A DNA stretch of 37,958 nt from Hyphomicrobiaceae bacterium (GCA_024281145.1 JAMXLN010000266.1:1-37958); one strand, 5' to 3'. Counted from the stretch's first letter, positions 27,766-36,717 are shown. A program made the numbers and translations. Notes: generated from the letters alone by a model not told the origin.

Positions 27766-29160
27766 ATGCATCTTGATCCGGTTTTGCTCTCGCGTTTGCA
27801 GTGGTCATGGGTGATCGCCTGGCATATCCTATTGCCCGCGTTCACGGTCGGACTCGCGTCCTATATCGCCGTACTGGAAGGCCTCTACTTCTTCACGGGC
27901 CGCGAACTGTGGTTTCGCATCTCCGGATACTGGACGAAGATTTTCGCCGTCTCCTTCGGGATGGGCGTGGTCTCCGGAATCATCATGCCGTTTCAGTTTG
28001 GAACGAACTGGAGCCGGTTCACCGATGCCACCGCGGACGTGCTCTCCCCGCTGATGGCCTATGAAGGGCTGATGGCATTTTTTCTCGAGGCGTCGTTCCT
28101 CGGCGTGCTCCTGTTCGGACGACGGTTGGTGCCAAGCTGGGCGCATTTCCTCGCCGCGCTGATGGTCGCCTTCGGCACGCTGCTCTCCTCATTCTGGATT
28201 CTCGCGACCAATTCCTGGATGCAGACGCCGCAAGGCTATCATATCGTCAATGGCCGGTTCGAGCCGGTCGACTGGATCGCGGTCATTTTCAATCCGTCAT
28301 TCCCTTATCGTTTACTTCACAATGTCACGGCCTTCTACATCACCACGGCGTTCGTCGTGATGGGAGTCGGCGCCTGGCTTTTGCGCCGCGAGCGGGCGAC
28401 GGAAGACGCGCGCATGATGATCCTCATGGCCCTCGACCTGCTAATCATTCTGGTGCCGCTCCAGATCTTTCTTGGCGATCAGCATGGGCTGAATACGCTC
28501 GAGTATCAACCCGCCAAAGTCGCGGCGATCGAAGGCCGATACGACACAGTAAGCCCGATGCCACTCACCTTGTTCGGCATTCCCGACGACAAGGCGGCAG
28601 TGATGCGCAACGCGATCGAGATTCCCGATCTTGGCAGCTTGATTCTTACTCACTCCTGGAATGGGACCATCAAGGGACTGAAGGAATGGCCTGCGGATCA
28701 ACGCCCGCCAGTCGGTCCGCCGTTCTTCGCGTTCCGCGTCATGGTTGGCATCGCATTCATCATGCTGTTCGTTGTGGTCGTGGGGGAGATTTTGCGGGTG
28801 CGCGGCCGTTTGTGGGAGGCGGCGTGGTTCCTGCGGCTGTGCCCATTGGTGGCGCCGCTCGGCTTCGTCGCTGTTGTGGCAGGCTGGGTTACCACCGAGG
28901 TCGGCCGGCAGCCTTGGACCGTCTATGGATTGCTACGCACCGCGGATTCGGTGTCGCCATCGCTTACCGGCACCGACGTCGCCATATCGCTCGCGCTCTA
29001 CATCGTCGTCTATCTGATTATGTTTCCGACCGGTATCGGCTTCATGGCCGGCCTCGTCCGCCGCGGGCCGCAGCCCCAGGAGAGCCGGCCGGAGTTGGTA
29101 GAAAGCGGCCGCCCACGCCGGCCGTTCGAGGACGCCGCGCGCGCGGTGCCGGACTCGTGA
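27766..29160 (+). CDS. cydA: Cytochrome bd-type quinol oxidase subunit I (CIO type)
   Basis: Haem-carrying subunit of a bd-type terminal oxidase that reduces oxygen with quinol in the inner membrane. The ATG at 27766 starts MHLDPVLLSRLQWSWVIAWH; the in-frame extension from 27643 lacks similarity. Seen are the haem b595 ligand histidine in AWHILLPAFTVGL, SFGMGVVSGIIMPFQFGTNW, the b558 ligand in YRLLHNVTAFYITTA, and GWVTTEVGRQPWTVYG. The protein is short (464 residues) with a brief quinol loop, the pattern of cyanide-insensitive oxidases (CioA) rather than the long-loop E. coli CydA. cydB follows after 13 bp and an NnrS gene after that. High-affinity or inhibitor-resistant respiration is inferred. 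Confidence 0.94.
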   Translation: MHLDPVLLSRLQWSWVIAWHILLPAFTVGLASYIAVLEGLYFFTGRELWFRISGYWTKIFAVSFGMGVVSGIIMPFQFGTNWSRFTDATADVLSPLMAYEGLMAFFLEASFLGVLLFGRRLVPSWAHFLAALMVAFGTLLSSFWILATNSWMQTPQGYHIVNGRFEPVDWIAVIFNPSFPYRLLHNVTAFYITTAFVVMGVGAWLLRRERATEDARMMILMALDLLIILVPLQIFLGDQHGLNTLEYQPAKVAAIEGRYDTVSPMPLTLFGIPDDKAAVMRNAIEIPDLGSLILTHSWNGTIKGLKEWPADQRPPVGPPFFAFRVMVGIAFIMLFVVVVGEILRVRGRLWEAAWFLRLCPLVAPLGFVAVVAGWVTTEVGRQPWTVYGLLRTADSVSPSLTGTDVAISLALYIVVYLIMFPTGIGFMAGLVRRGPQPQESRPELVESGRPRRPFEDAARAVPDS

Positions 29161-29173
29161 GCGGGGGAATGCG

Positions 29174-30178
29174 ATGGTCCTCGACCTTGTACCACTGTGG
29201 ACTGCCCTGCTCGCGTTGGCGGTCTTCTATTACGTCGTCTTCGACGGCTTCGATTTGGGCGTCGGCTTGCTCTACGGCTTCGCGCCGAACGAGGCAGGAC
29301 AAGCCATCGTCATGAGTTCGGTCGTACCGGTCTGGGACGGCAATGAGACGTGGCTGGTATTCGGCGGCCTCGGCCTGCTCGCAGCATTCCCGCTCGCCTT
29401 CGCCATCATCATCCCCGCGGTCTACTTCCCAATCCTAATCATGCTGCTTGCGCTCGTGTTCCGTGGCGTCGCCTTCGAGTTCCGGTTCAAGCATCAAGGC
29501 TTACGACGGTTCTGGGACCGCGCCTTCGCCGTGGGTTCAGCGGTGGCGACATTTGCGCAAGGGGTAGTGCTCGGAGCTTTCATCCAGGGCTTCAAAGTCG
29601 ATGGGCGACATTTCGCTGGTACGTCGTTCGATTGGGTGACACCATTTGCGCTATTCACCGGTGTGGCGTTGATGTTCGGGTATGGTCTGCTCGGTGCCGG
29701 CTGGCTCGTGCTCAAGACTGAGGGCGAATTGCAGGATTGGGCACGCAGGGCCGGGCGCCTCTGTTTGATCGCGGTCGTGATCGCAATCTTCGCTGTGAGC
29801 ATTTGGACGCCGCTCGCCAATGGCGACATCGCGCGGCGGTGGTTTTCCTGGCCGAACATTGGTTTCTTTTCGCCCGTGCCCATCATTACCGCCCTGCTTG
29901 CGGTCGCAGAATGGTACGCGCTCAACCGTCGACAAGAATTGACGCCGTTTCTCGGCGCCATCGGACTATTCCTGATGTCGTTCATCGGCATCGTCATCAG
30001 CCTTTGGCCGATGATCGTGCCGTTCCATTACACGCTGTGGCAGGCCGCCTCTTCGGGGAGCACGCAGGCGTTCTTGCTGATTGGCACTCTGTTCCTGCTG
30101 CCGATCATCCTCATGTACACCGCCTGGTCGTACTGGGTCTTTCGCGGCAAGGTGCGGGGCGACGTCCGCTATCACTGA
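29174..30178 (+). CDS. cydB: Cytochrome bd-type quinol oxidase subunit II
   Basis: Membrane subunit that pairs with CydA, 334 residues and about eight to nine transmembrane helices. It begins MVLDLVPLWTALLALAVFYY followed by VVFDGFDLGVGLLYGF, the conserved first-helix motif. Next come VPVWDGNETWLVFGG, FRGVAFEFRF, and QGVVLGAFIQGFKVDGRHFA. GGGGG lies six to seven bases before the ATG. It is co-transcribed with cydA. No cydX-like small subunit and no cydCD assembly genes were found in the window. Confidence 0.94.
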   Translation: MVLDLVPLWTALLALAVFYYVVFDGFDLGVGLLYGFAPNEAGQAIVMSSVVPVWDGNETWLVFGGLGLLAAFPLAFAIIIPAVYFPILIMLLALVFRGVAFEFRFKHQGLRRFWDRAFAVGSAVATFAQGVVLGAFIQGFKVDGRHFAGTSFDWVTPFALFTGVALMFGYGLLGAGWLVLKTEGELQDWARRAGRLCLIAVVIAIFAVSIWTPLANGDIARRWFSWPNIGFFSPVPIITALLAVAEWYALNRRQELTPFLGAIGLFLMSFIGIVISLWPMIVPFHYTLWQAASSGSTQAFLLIGTLFLLPIILMYTAWSYWVFRGKVRGDVRYH

Positions 30179-30257
30179 CAGAGGATACGATCCTGTCGTG
30201 CGGTAGCTTCCTGCGACTTGATTGCTGCATTTTGGCAGGCTGCCTTTCGCGGCATCG

Positions 30258-31463
30258 ATGATGACACCAAGCCATGAACGCACTCCACGTCTGCAGCCCT
30301 ACACCGGGCCCGCGCTGCTGAGCTACGGATTTAGGCCGTTCTTCCTCCTCGCCGCCGCTTATGCCGGCCTTGGCGTCCTGATTTGGCTGCCGATGTTCTT
30401 CGGCGAGTTTGCGATGCCAACCGCGTTCTCGCCGCTCGACTGGCATATCCACGAAATGTTGTACGGCTACCTGCCGGCGGTCATCACCGGCTTCCTGTTG
30501 ACGGCGATCCCGAACTGGACCGGTCGGCTCCCGCTGCAGGGCGGTTCCCTGGCCGGCTTGGTGGCGGTATGGATCGCCGGGCGCATTGCTGTCTGCGCAT
30601 CCGCCGTGATCGGCCCGCTCACTTCGGCGGCGGTTGATGGGCTGTTTCTGCTGCTTGTTGCATGCGCCACTGGTCGTGAAGTCATCGCCGGACGCAATTG
30701 GCGCAACTTGCCGTCGATATTCATCGTCTTGATCTTCCTGGCCGGCAACGTGATCTTTCACGTTGAGGATTACGAGACCGGGTCTGCCCAATTCAGCTCC
30801 CGGCTCGGGATTGCCGCGGCGGTGGTTTTGATCGCGTTGATCGGCGGCCGCGTCATCCCAAGTTTTACGCGCAATTGGCTGGCGCGGGAGAACCCCGGTC
30901 GCCTGCCGGTGCCGTTTGGACGGTTCGATCAGGCGGTCTTGATCGTCTCCGTGCTCGCGATGGTGTCATGGGTCGCAAACCCTGCCTGGCTCGGCACGGC
31001 GACATTGATGCTGTTCGCCGCGGCGGCACAAACATTACGGATTGCACGCTGGGCCGGCCACCGAGCTTGGCGAGACCGCCTCGTCCTCATTCTCCATATC
31101 GGCTATGCCTTTGTGCCGCTGGGCTTTGCGATGCTCGCCGCGCATGTTCTGGTGCCGCAAGTCATCTCGATCAGCGCCGGAATTCACGCTTGGACGACGG
31201 GTGCGGTCGGAACGATGACGCTCGCGATCATGACGCGGGCTAGTCTTGGCCATACCGGCCGCGATTTGGCAGCCGGTCCGCTGACGCACGGCATTTACGC
31301 CGCCATCGTCATGGCCGGTGTACTTCGGATCGCGGCAGCGGTACTGCCGGACGCAACGACCGCGCTGCTACACGCAGCAGGCGCTGCCTGGGTAGCGGCG
31401 TTCTGGATGTTTGCAGCAGGCTACGGTCCCCTGCTGGTGCGACGCAGAAGGGGACGGCCATGA
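30258..31463 (+). CDS. nnrS: NnrS family haem-copper membrane protein
   Basis: Polytopic membrane protein of the NnrS family, linked to tolerance of nitric oxide and to the iron-nitrosyl pool. From the ATG at 30258 (a second ATG follows at 30261) it has 401 residues and about twelve hydrophobic segments. Family features are LLSYGFRPFFLLAAAYAGLG at the N-terminus, WHIHEMLYGY (paired histidines), GFLLTAIPNWTGR, GGRVIPSFTRNWL, HAWTTGAVGTMTLAIMTRAS and LGHTGR. It starts 79 bp after cydB in the same direction. With a cyanide-insensitive-type oxidase it forms a plausible unit for respiring in the presence of nitric oxide. No nitrite, nitric oxide or nitrous oxide reductase genes are nearby. Confidence 0.92.
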   Translation: MMTPSHERTPRLQPYTGPALLSYGFRPFFLLAAAYAGLGVLIWLPMFFGEFAMPTAFSPLDWHIHEMLYGYLPAVITGFLLTAIPNWTGRLPLQGGSLAGLVAVWIAGRIAVCASAVIGPLTSAAVDGLFLLLVACATGREVIAGRNWRNLPSIFIVLIFLAGNVIFHVEDYETGSAQFSSRLGIAAAVVLIALIGGRVIPSFTRNWLARENPGRLPVPFGRFDQAVLIVSVLAMVSWVANPAWLGTATLMLFAAAAQTLRIARWAGHRAWRDRLVLILHIGYAFVPLGFAMLAAHVLVPQVISISAGIHAWTTGAVGTMTLAIMTRASLGHTGRDLAAGPLTHGIYAAIVMAGVLRIAAAVLPDATTALLHAAGAAWVAAFWMFAAGYGPLLVRRRRGRP

Positions 31464-31682
31464 CGCACTGGAACAGTGTCAGCAACGCCGGCCCGGCGAA
31501 CCTGATTTTCGGGCAGAGCTGCTGAGGCGCACTTGTGGTTCAGCTGGCTCTGGGGGAAAAGTTTGCGCAAGGTTTGTCGCCCCCGCAATGAGCGGTAACG
31601 GACGCACGTCAACGCCGTTGTCGCGGCGATCCCAAAGTGATGGAGATCGAAAGCTAGGCGATTGATATTGCGATCGAGCTCG

Positions 31683-33461
31683 TTATTTAGCCGCCACCTC
31701 GGCTTTTGGTTCCTTGAAATAGAGAGGCTCGCTGCTCAGCGAACCATATAGAAACGGTTCTTGGCGGCGGTCGGTCTTCTTGCGTACCTCGTCGCGCACC
31801 TTTCGGAAGAGAAAGTTGATTTCCAGACCTGGCTCTTCAATGTAGCTCAGTAGAGCCTCTGTGAACGGGCTATGGACACCCGCCCCATCCTCTGCTGTCG
31901 TGCCGTGCTTGGCGGAATATGCCACCAGGACGTTTCCTTCTGGTTCGACAATCGCCAGACCGCGCTCGACGGATCGGCTGACGTTGCCTGAGCGCGCCAT
32001 GCGCGATAGGAACGGATTGTTGCGACAAGAATCGAGGATCACCAGGCCAAGTTTGGTGGCGCTGTCCACTTTGGTCTGGACGCTGGTAAGTGAAATCGTC
32101 TCGTCGGCTACATGCGTGTCGCGAGCCAATTTTGCATCCGTCGGAATCAGATAGGTGACCCCGTTCATCTCCATGCCGTGACCCGCGAAGAACACCACTG
32201 CCCATTCGGCACCCTCGGCGCGATCGCCAAATTCCTTAATCAACTGTCCCATGGCTTCGCGGCTCAAGTCATAGCGTTCGATGACCTCACCGAAATCGAG
32301 GCGCCGCAATGCTTCGGCCATCGAGCGGGCGTCATTGGCGGGATTGGTCAGCTTGCCGCTGTGCACATAGGCCGAATTGCCGATTACCAGGGCTACCCTT
32401 TTGGGAGGGGCAACGATGCTTGCGCCGCGCTGGGCCTGGCTCACGCGGGCGATGCGCTGGCGAGCGATCTCCTGGCGTTGTTGGTCAGTGTGCGAGATCG
32501 CAGGTAGCTCAAGGATCGCACGATAGTCGGCAATTGCGCGATCTTGCTGCCCCTTTTTCTCATAAACGAGGCCGCGGTTCAGATAGGCAAGCTGGAACTT
32601 GGGTTCCAGTTCGATGGCCTGGTTTAAATCCGCTAACGCACGATCCAATTCATCCTTCTTGATGTAGACATTCCCCCTATTGTTGTAGGCGAGTGAGAAT
32701 TTTGGGTCGAGCAGGATGGAGACATCTAGGTCCGTGATGGCTCGTTCAAGCTCACCCCTGCTGCCATAGATGTTGCCGCGATTCGAGTACCCCGCAGCCA
32801 GCTTGGGATCGAACTCAATTGCCTTGCTGTAATCCGCGAGAGCCTTGTCGCGCTCTCCCTTGGCACTGTGAGCTATCCCGCGCCGATTATAGGCAAGGGC
32901 AAACCGCGGGCTCAACGCCACCGCCTTGTCGAAGTCCGCAATGGCGCCATCAAGATTACCATTGAGATAGTGCAAATGTGCGCGATTGCTGTAGGGCGCG
33001 ACGTAGGTTGGATCGAGCTCAACTGCCTTGCTGTAGGAGGAGATTGCCTTCGCTCGGTCACCCTTCGAACTGAACACGTTGCCTAGGCTATTGTGAAGCA
33101 AAGGGTCATTGGGGCTCGCTGTCAAAGCCTGCTCGTATTTTACAAACGCCTCATCAGGATGTCCTTCCGTTGCGAGAATGAGACCCTCAATGTAGGTCTT
33201 GCGATCTGGGTCTTTTGCTGCAGCCTCAGCAAAATCCTTCGTCGCACGGTCCTTATCTCCTCGCGAGACGAAGCCGTTGGCTCTGTAAATATGCGCGAGT
33301 GCGAGCTTCTTGGGTTCGGTGGTCTCCTTTATGAGCCTGGAGCAGGCTGACACCCGGAAATCCGGGGTACTCAGCGAGCACTCCTCCCAATCCCCCGCCA
33401 ACGCGCTGGCGCAAACGCCAATTGCGATGGCCGCGGCGGCAATCCTCACAGCAGAACGCAT
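31683..33461 (-). CDS. Secreted TPR-caspase protein (orthocaspase, peptidase C14)
   Basis: A 592-residue protein with three parts. Residues 1-22 are a signal peptide (MRSAVRIAAAAIAIGVCASA), so it is exported. Residues about 50-320 are seven or eight tetratricopeptide repeats (for example NSLGNVFSSKGDRAKAISSY, YNRRGIAHSAKGERDKALAD). Residues about 353-580 are a caspase p20-like domain: RVALVIGNSAY, the catalytic histidine 428 in FFAGHGME, and the catalytic cysteine 479 in ILDSCRNNPF, with YSAKHGTTAEDG after it. The dyad is intact, so a working arginine- or lysine-specific protease is expected. The ATG at 33461 is chosen for the signal peptide. The gene is convergent with nnrS and divergent from CHAT and TIR genes. 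Base composition is less GC-rich than the core genes. The target is unknown. Confidence 0.93.
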   Translation of the reverse strand: MRSAVRIAAAAIAIGVCASALAGDWEECSLSTPDFRVSACSRLIKETTEPKKLALAHIYRANGFVSRGDKDRATKDFAEAAAKDPDRKTYIEGLILATEGHPDEAFVKYEQALTASPNDPLLHNSLGNVFSSKGDRAKAISSYSKAVELDPTYVAPYSNRAHLHYLNGNLDGAIADFDKAVALSPRFALAYNRRGIAHSAKGERDKALADYSKAIEFDPKLAAGYSNRGNIYGSRGELERAITDLDVSILLDPKFSLAYNNRGNVYIKKDELDRALADLNQAIELEPKFQLAYLNRGLVYEKKGQQDRAIADYRAILELPAISHTDQQRQEIARQRIARVSQAQRGASIVAPPKRVALVIGNSAYVHSGKLTNPANDARSMAEALRRLDFGEVIERYDLSREAMGQLIKEFGDRAEGAEWAVVFFAGHGMEMNGVTYLIPTDAKLARDTHVADETISLTSVQTKVDSATKLGLVILDSCRNNPFLSRMARSGNVSRSVERGLAIVEPEGNVLVAYSAKHGTTAEDGAGVHSPFTEALLSYIEEPGLEINFLFRKVRDEVRKKTDRRQEPFLYGSLSSEPLYFKEPKAEVAAK

Positions 33462-33628
33462 AGATGCCTCTCCCACCTTCGTTCCCTGGCGGGTTCCCTG
33501 GTCGTGCGACACGACAGAACCGCGCTCGACCTTCCTTACGCACCCGGCGGCGAGCAATGAGTCCACTCTTCGCGGCGTTTTGATGTCGCCGCAAGAGCGC
33601 AATTTTTAACTGGCTCGGTTCGCGGGAT

Positions 33629-33905
33629 TTGCTGAGCGAACGCAACGGAATCGCTGGTGCTCGAGCTGATCTGCACGAAGCCGATCTTCAAAAAGTCGCC
33701 AAAGAAGCGCTCGGCGACTGCCCGCCATCGAGCGCCGACCCCGACGAGATCCGGATCGGCAATAGTGCAACCGAGGCCGAGATCAAGCGCCTCTCCACAG
33801 CCGGCAACCTCGCCAGCTACCGTCTCCTGCACTTTGCGACCCATGGGGTTCTCGCCAGCCAACTCAGGGGCGCGCGCGAGCCCGACCTCATCTTGACGCC
33901 GCCCG
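33629..33905 (+). pseudogene. CHAT-domain protease fragment
   Basis: An isolated stretch of about 90 residues matches the middle of CHAT (caspase HetF associated with TPRs) domains: ADLHEADLQKVAKEALGD, IRIGNSATEAEIKRLSTAGN, LASYRLLHFATHGVLAS with the catalytic histidine, and REPDLILTPP. The similarity stops at about 33903. The following block, which should contain the catalytic cysteine (S-A-C-N-T), is missing in all frames, and the N-terminal TPR part is missing too. It is therefore a remnant with half of the dyad. It sits between the divergent caspase and TIR genes. The family call is by motif; it might be spliced to something I do not recognise. Confidence 0.75.
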
Positions 33906-34236
33906 GCGGGTGCACACAGCAAGTGGGCGCGCCGGCGAAGCCTCGAGCTGCGCAACCTTCTGCACGAGCCTTGGGCAGACTTGGCCGTGGTCTGATCGTG
34001 TGGAGAGGGGACTATAGCTCGTTCTGCGTGATGCCCTGGCCGTGTAGCCCTCAGTTGCTGAAACCAGACAGCAACAGGTTTTGGGCAGAGCTTTCAACGT
34101 ACAGAAGACGCGCTTATCCGACGGCTCGTCACCGACCACAAGAACGATCGCGAATTTCCGCAAGGAGAACGTCGTTATGGCGTGAGGCGCAAACTCTGCT
34201 ACGTTTGACTATTGGCGAGGGAGTTGGGGGCACGCC
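33906..34236. other. Gap between CHAT remnant and TIR gene
   Basis: About 330 bp, open on the plus strand in the CHAT frame but with no recognised motif after LILTPP. It probably contains the rest of the decayed CHAT gene and the promoter of the TIR gene. The TIR frame is closed upstream by TGA at 34183-34185. Confidence 0.4.
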
Positions 34237-36321
34237 GTGTATTGCGCCTTCTTGAGCTACAGCCGCGCTGACCGTGCGTTTGCCGAGTGGCTGCAGAGGG
34301 CGCTCGAGAGCTACAAGATCCCGCGTGAGCTCGTCGGCCGTGCGACGCGGACGGGAGTGGTGCCGCGTTCCCTGCGGCCGATCTTCCGCGATATGTCCGA
34401 TTTTCCGGCTGGCGGTGTGCTCGGCGATCGGATCCGCGAAGCCATCACCGGATCTAACGCGCTGATCGTTGTGTGCTCGCCGGCGGCCGTGAAAAGTACC
34501 TACGTGAACGGCGAGATCAGCGCCTTCAAGGGCCGGCACGACGCCGGCCCCATTCTGCCCATCATCTGTGACGGTGTTCCGGAGGACCCCGAGCGGGAGT
34601 GCTTTCCCCAGGCGCTGCGCTTTCGCGCCGACCCGGACGGCGCTCTGACTACCGTGCGGGAGGAGCTCCTCGCAGCCGACGCCCGCAATGTCGGTGATGG
34701 TCGCGAGCTCGCCAAGATCAAACTGATCGCCGGCCTGCTCGGAGTACCGCTCGATGAGCTCGTTCAGCGTGAAAAGGTCGCCGCGCGCCGCCGGCAACGT
34801 CGGCTGGCGTCGCTCGCGGCAGCAATGGCGGTGTTGGCGATCTGCGCGAGTATCGGCGCCTGGCTCGCCGTCGATGGCAAGAGCCGCGCCGATGCGAGCC
34901 TGATGCAGGGATTGGGAGCAACCGACGTTCTCATCGGGGATATCGCCGAGGGCATGCGCGATTTCAGAAGCGTGCCGACCGAGCGTGTCGAAGCGGTGCT
35001 TGCCAAGGCCGAGCACCTGCTGGACAGCTTCGGCGGCGATGGGCCGACCAACAATCTGCTAGCTCGGACGCGGCGGCGGGTCGCTGATGCCTTCTTCCGG
35101 CCGAATGTGACGGAGGTGCGCTGGCACCAGGGGCGAGCGATGAACGCATTGTCGCTTTCGTACCTGCGTCTCGGCCGTAGCGAACAGGCGATGGCCAACG
35201 CCACCTGTGCGGTCCGTCTGTTCGATGCCCTCGCAAAGGATCCCAGGGCAGCCGGCGCCTCAGGCTCTGCCGTCAGGCTGCAGCTGCTGCGCGCGCGCAC
35301 GTCGCGCGGCGACGTCCTGCGAGGGATGGGCGACCTCGCGGGGGCGGCCGACGTGTTCTTGACGATCGGCGAAATGGGGGCGGCCGACGCGGCGCCCGAG
35401 ATGCGGCTCGCAGCGTCGAAAGCCCTGCGCAAAGCCGGGGAGGTCTTTGGCCTGCAGGGCAACTGGGGACGGGCTAGCGAGCACTTCGCGCGCGCCGCCG
35501 CCGTCTTGCAGGCACTGGTCGATAGTGGCGCCACAGCGCCCTCCCAAGAGGTGGTGCGCCAGGACCTTGCCGATGTCCGCATTGATCTCGGCGACGCGCT
35601 GGTCGCGGGTGCGCCGGCGGCTGCCGTTCCCGAGGACGCGAGCAAAGCGCTCCGCCAGTACCAGGAGGCCGCAGCGATGCTAGCGGGCCTGCTCACTGCG
35701 TCGCCGGACAACAAGATCTGGGCCAGCATGCTGGCCGCCGCGCGCCTGAAGGAGAGCGAGGTGCTGGCGGTGCTCGGCGACCGCTCGCGGTCCGATACCG
35801 CGGCGACCACCGCCCTCGATTTGATCAAGGGCGTAGCCGCGGCCGACCCACGCAACGACGAGGCGCAGCGCGCACTCGCCCGCTACTACCGCACGCTTGC
35901 GCGCGGTCGCCTGCGCTTTCAGGATTCGGCCGGCGCGCTTGCCTTTTTCCAGGAGATCAGCGCGCTTGCGGACCACCAGCTGCTGTCGCCCGACGCATCC
36001 GTGAGCCTGTGGCGCCGTTCGCGCGCGGACAGCCGGGCGGAACAGGGCAGAATACTCCTCACGCTCGGCCGCAGAGACGAGGCACTCCCGCTGCTGCGCG
36101 AAAGCCTCGCCGAGCTAACGGCGCTCACGCCGTGCGCCGAGGCCCGCGACGGCGAACAGATACGCATTTCTGCGGGCGAAGTGCAGAACTTGATCAAGAC
36201 GCTCGCTGGCGACGACGGCCTTGTCGCGTCGCCCATCGGCGCGGCCGAGACGTGCACGGCGCCGCTAGCCCGAGCGGAGCCGCGCCAACAGGCGGCATCG
36301 GGCGTGCGTTGTCCGATCTGA
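34237..36321 (+). CDS. TIR-domain membrane protein with helical repeats
   Basis: A 694-residue protein. Residues 1-130 are a TIR domain: CAFLSYSRADRAFAEWLQRA (first strand and helix), IFRDMSDFPAGG, NALIVVCSPAAVKSTYVNGE, where E93 occupies the place of the NADase catalytic glutamate, and ILPIICDGVP. Residues about 175-190 are very basic (REKVAARRRQRR), then one transmembrane helix at about 190-212 (LASLAAAMAVLAICASIGAW). The rest is alanine-rich helical repeat sequence of TPR type (for example NALSLSYLRLGRSEQAMANA). The positive-inside rule puts the TIR domain in the cytoplasm and the repeats in the periplasm. The GTG at 34237 is the only reasonable start before an in-frame stop. A small secreted cysteine-rich protein gene follows after 24 bp. 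The function (NADase, scaffold) is inferred. Confidence 0.87.
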   Translation: MYCAFLSYSRADRAFAEWLQRALESYKIPRELVGRATRTGVVPRSLRPIFRDMSDFPAGGVLGDRIREAITGSNALIVVCSPAAVKSTYVNGEISAFKGRHDAGPILPIICDGVPEDPERECFPQALRFRADPDGALTTVREELLAADARNVGDGRELAKIKLIAGLLGVPLDELVQREKVAARRRQRRLASLAAAMAVLAICASIGAWLAVDGKSRADASLMQGLGATDVLIGDIAEGMRDFRSVPTERVEAVLAKAEHLLDSFGGDGPTNNLLARTRRRVADAFFRPNVTEVRWHQGRAMNALSLSYLRLGRSEQAMANATCAVRLFDALAKDPRAAGASGSAVRLQLLRARTSRGDVLRGMGDLAGAADVFLTIGEMGAADAAPEMRLAASKALRKAGEVFGLQGNWGRASEHFARAAAVLQALVDSGATAPSQEVVRQDLADVRIDLGDALVAGAPAAAVPEDASKALRQYQEAAAMLAGLLTASPDNKIWASMLAAARLKESEVLAVLGDRSRSDTAATTALDLIKGVAAADPRNDEAQRALARYYRTLARGRLRFQDSAGALAFFQEISALADHQLLSPDASVSLWRRSRADSRAEQGRILLTLGRRDEALPLLRESLAELTALTPCAEARDGEQIRISAGEVQNLIKTLAGDDGLVASPIGAAETCTAPLARAEPRQQAASGVRCPI

Positions 36322-36345
36322 GTATTCCCAGAGGAGGAGGTGGAA

Positions 36346-36648
36346 ATGCGTGAATACCCAGCAGCGTCAGCCGCGAGGGCGCTCGCGGTGCTTGCGGCCA
36401 CGGCGATGGTGGCGGCGACCGTGACGCTGAGTGCGCCGGCCATTGGCAAGACCAAGGGCGCGCCCAAAGGGGAGCTCAAATCTTTCTGGGATGACCCTTG
36501 CAGCTTCAGCTTTTGCATACTCGACAAGAGGGGCCGCGTCTTCCCCGTGGCGGCCATAACCCTGAAGCTGAGGTGCCATTCCATCGAGGACAATGTCTGC
36601 AAGTGCCGTTCCGGACATAGGGCCACTGCACAGGGCTGCCGCCGATAG
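36346..36648 (+). CDS. Small secreted six-cysteine protein
   Basis: A 100-residue protein with a perfect AGGAGG five bases before the ATG, one of the best ribosome-binding sites in the window. The N-terminus is an export signal (alanine-rich AARALAVLAATAMVAATVTL, cleavage plausible after LSAPAIG). The mature part of about 67 residues holds six cysteines, in DPCSFSFCILD, LKLRCHS, NVCKCRSGH and QGCRR, and many lysines and arginines, so three disulfides are plausible in the periplasm or outside. It starts 24 bp after the TIR stop and is almost certainly co-transcribed. I recognise no family. It could be a toxin-like effector, a ligand of the TIR protein's repeat domain, or a structural protein. 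Confidence 0.75.
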   Translation: MREYPAASAARALAVLAATAMVAATVTLSAPAIGKTKGAPKGELKSFWDDPCSFSFCILDKRGRVFPVAAITLKLRCHSIEDNVCKCRSGHRATAQGCRR

Positions 36649-36717
36649 GATGCCACCCGAGCAGGCGTCTCTTATGGCTTGTACAAGCGCTGCGCCTAGG
36701 AGCAGCGTCGTTGGTCT

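Noticed and set aside
31464-31682. Possible gene or insertion-sequence trace between nnrS and the caspase gene
   Set aside because: No terminal inverted repeats or transposase motifs could be identified in this 219-bp gap.
34764-35855. 363-residue minus-strand open frame inside the TIR gene
   Set aside because: Serine-, arginine- and alanine-rich shadow of the alanine-rich repeat region.
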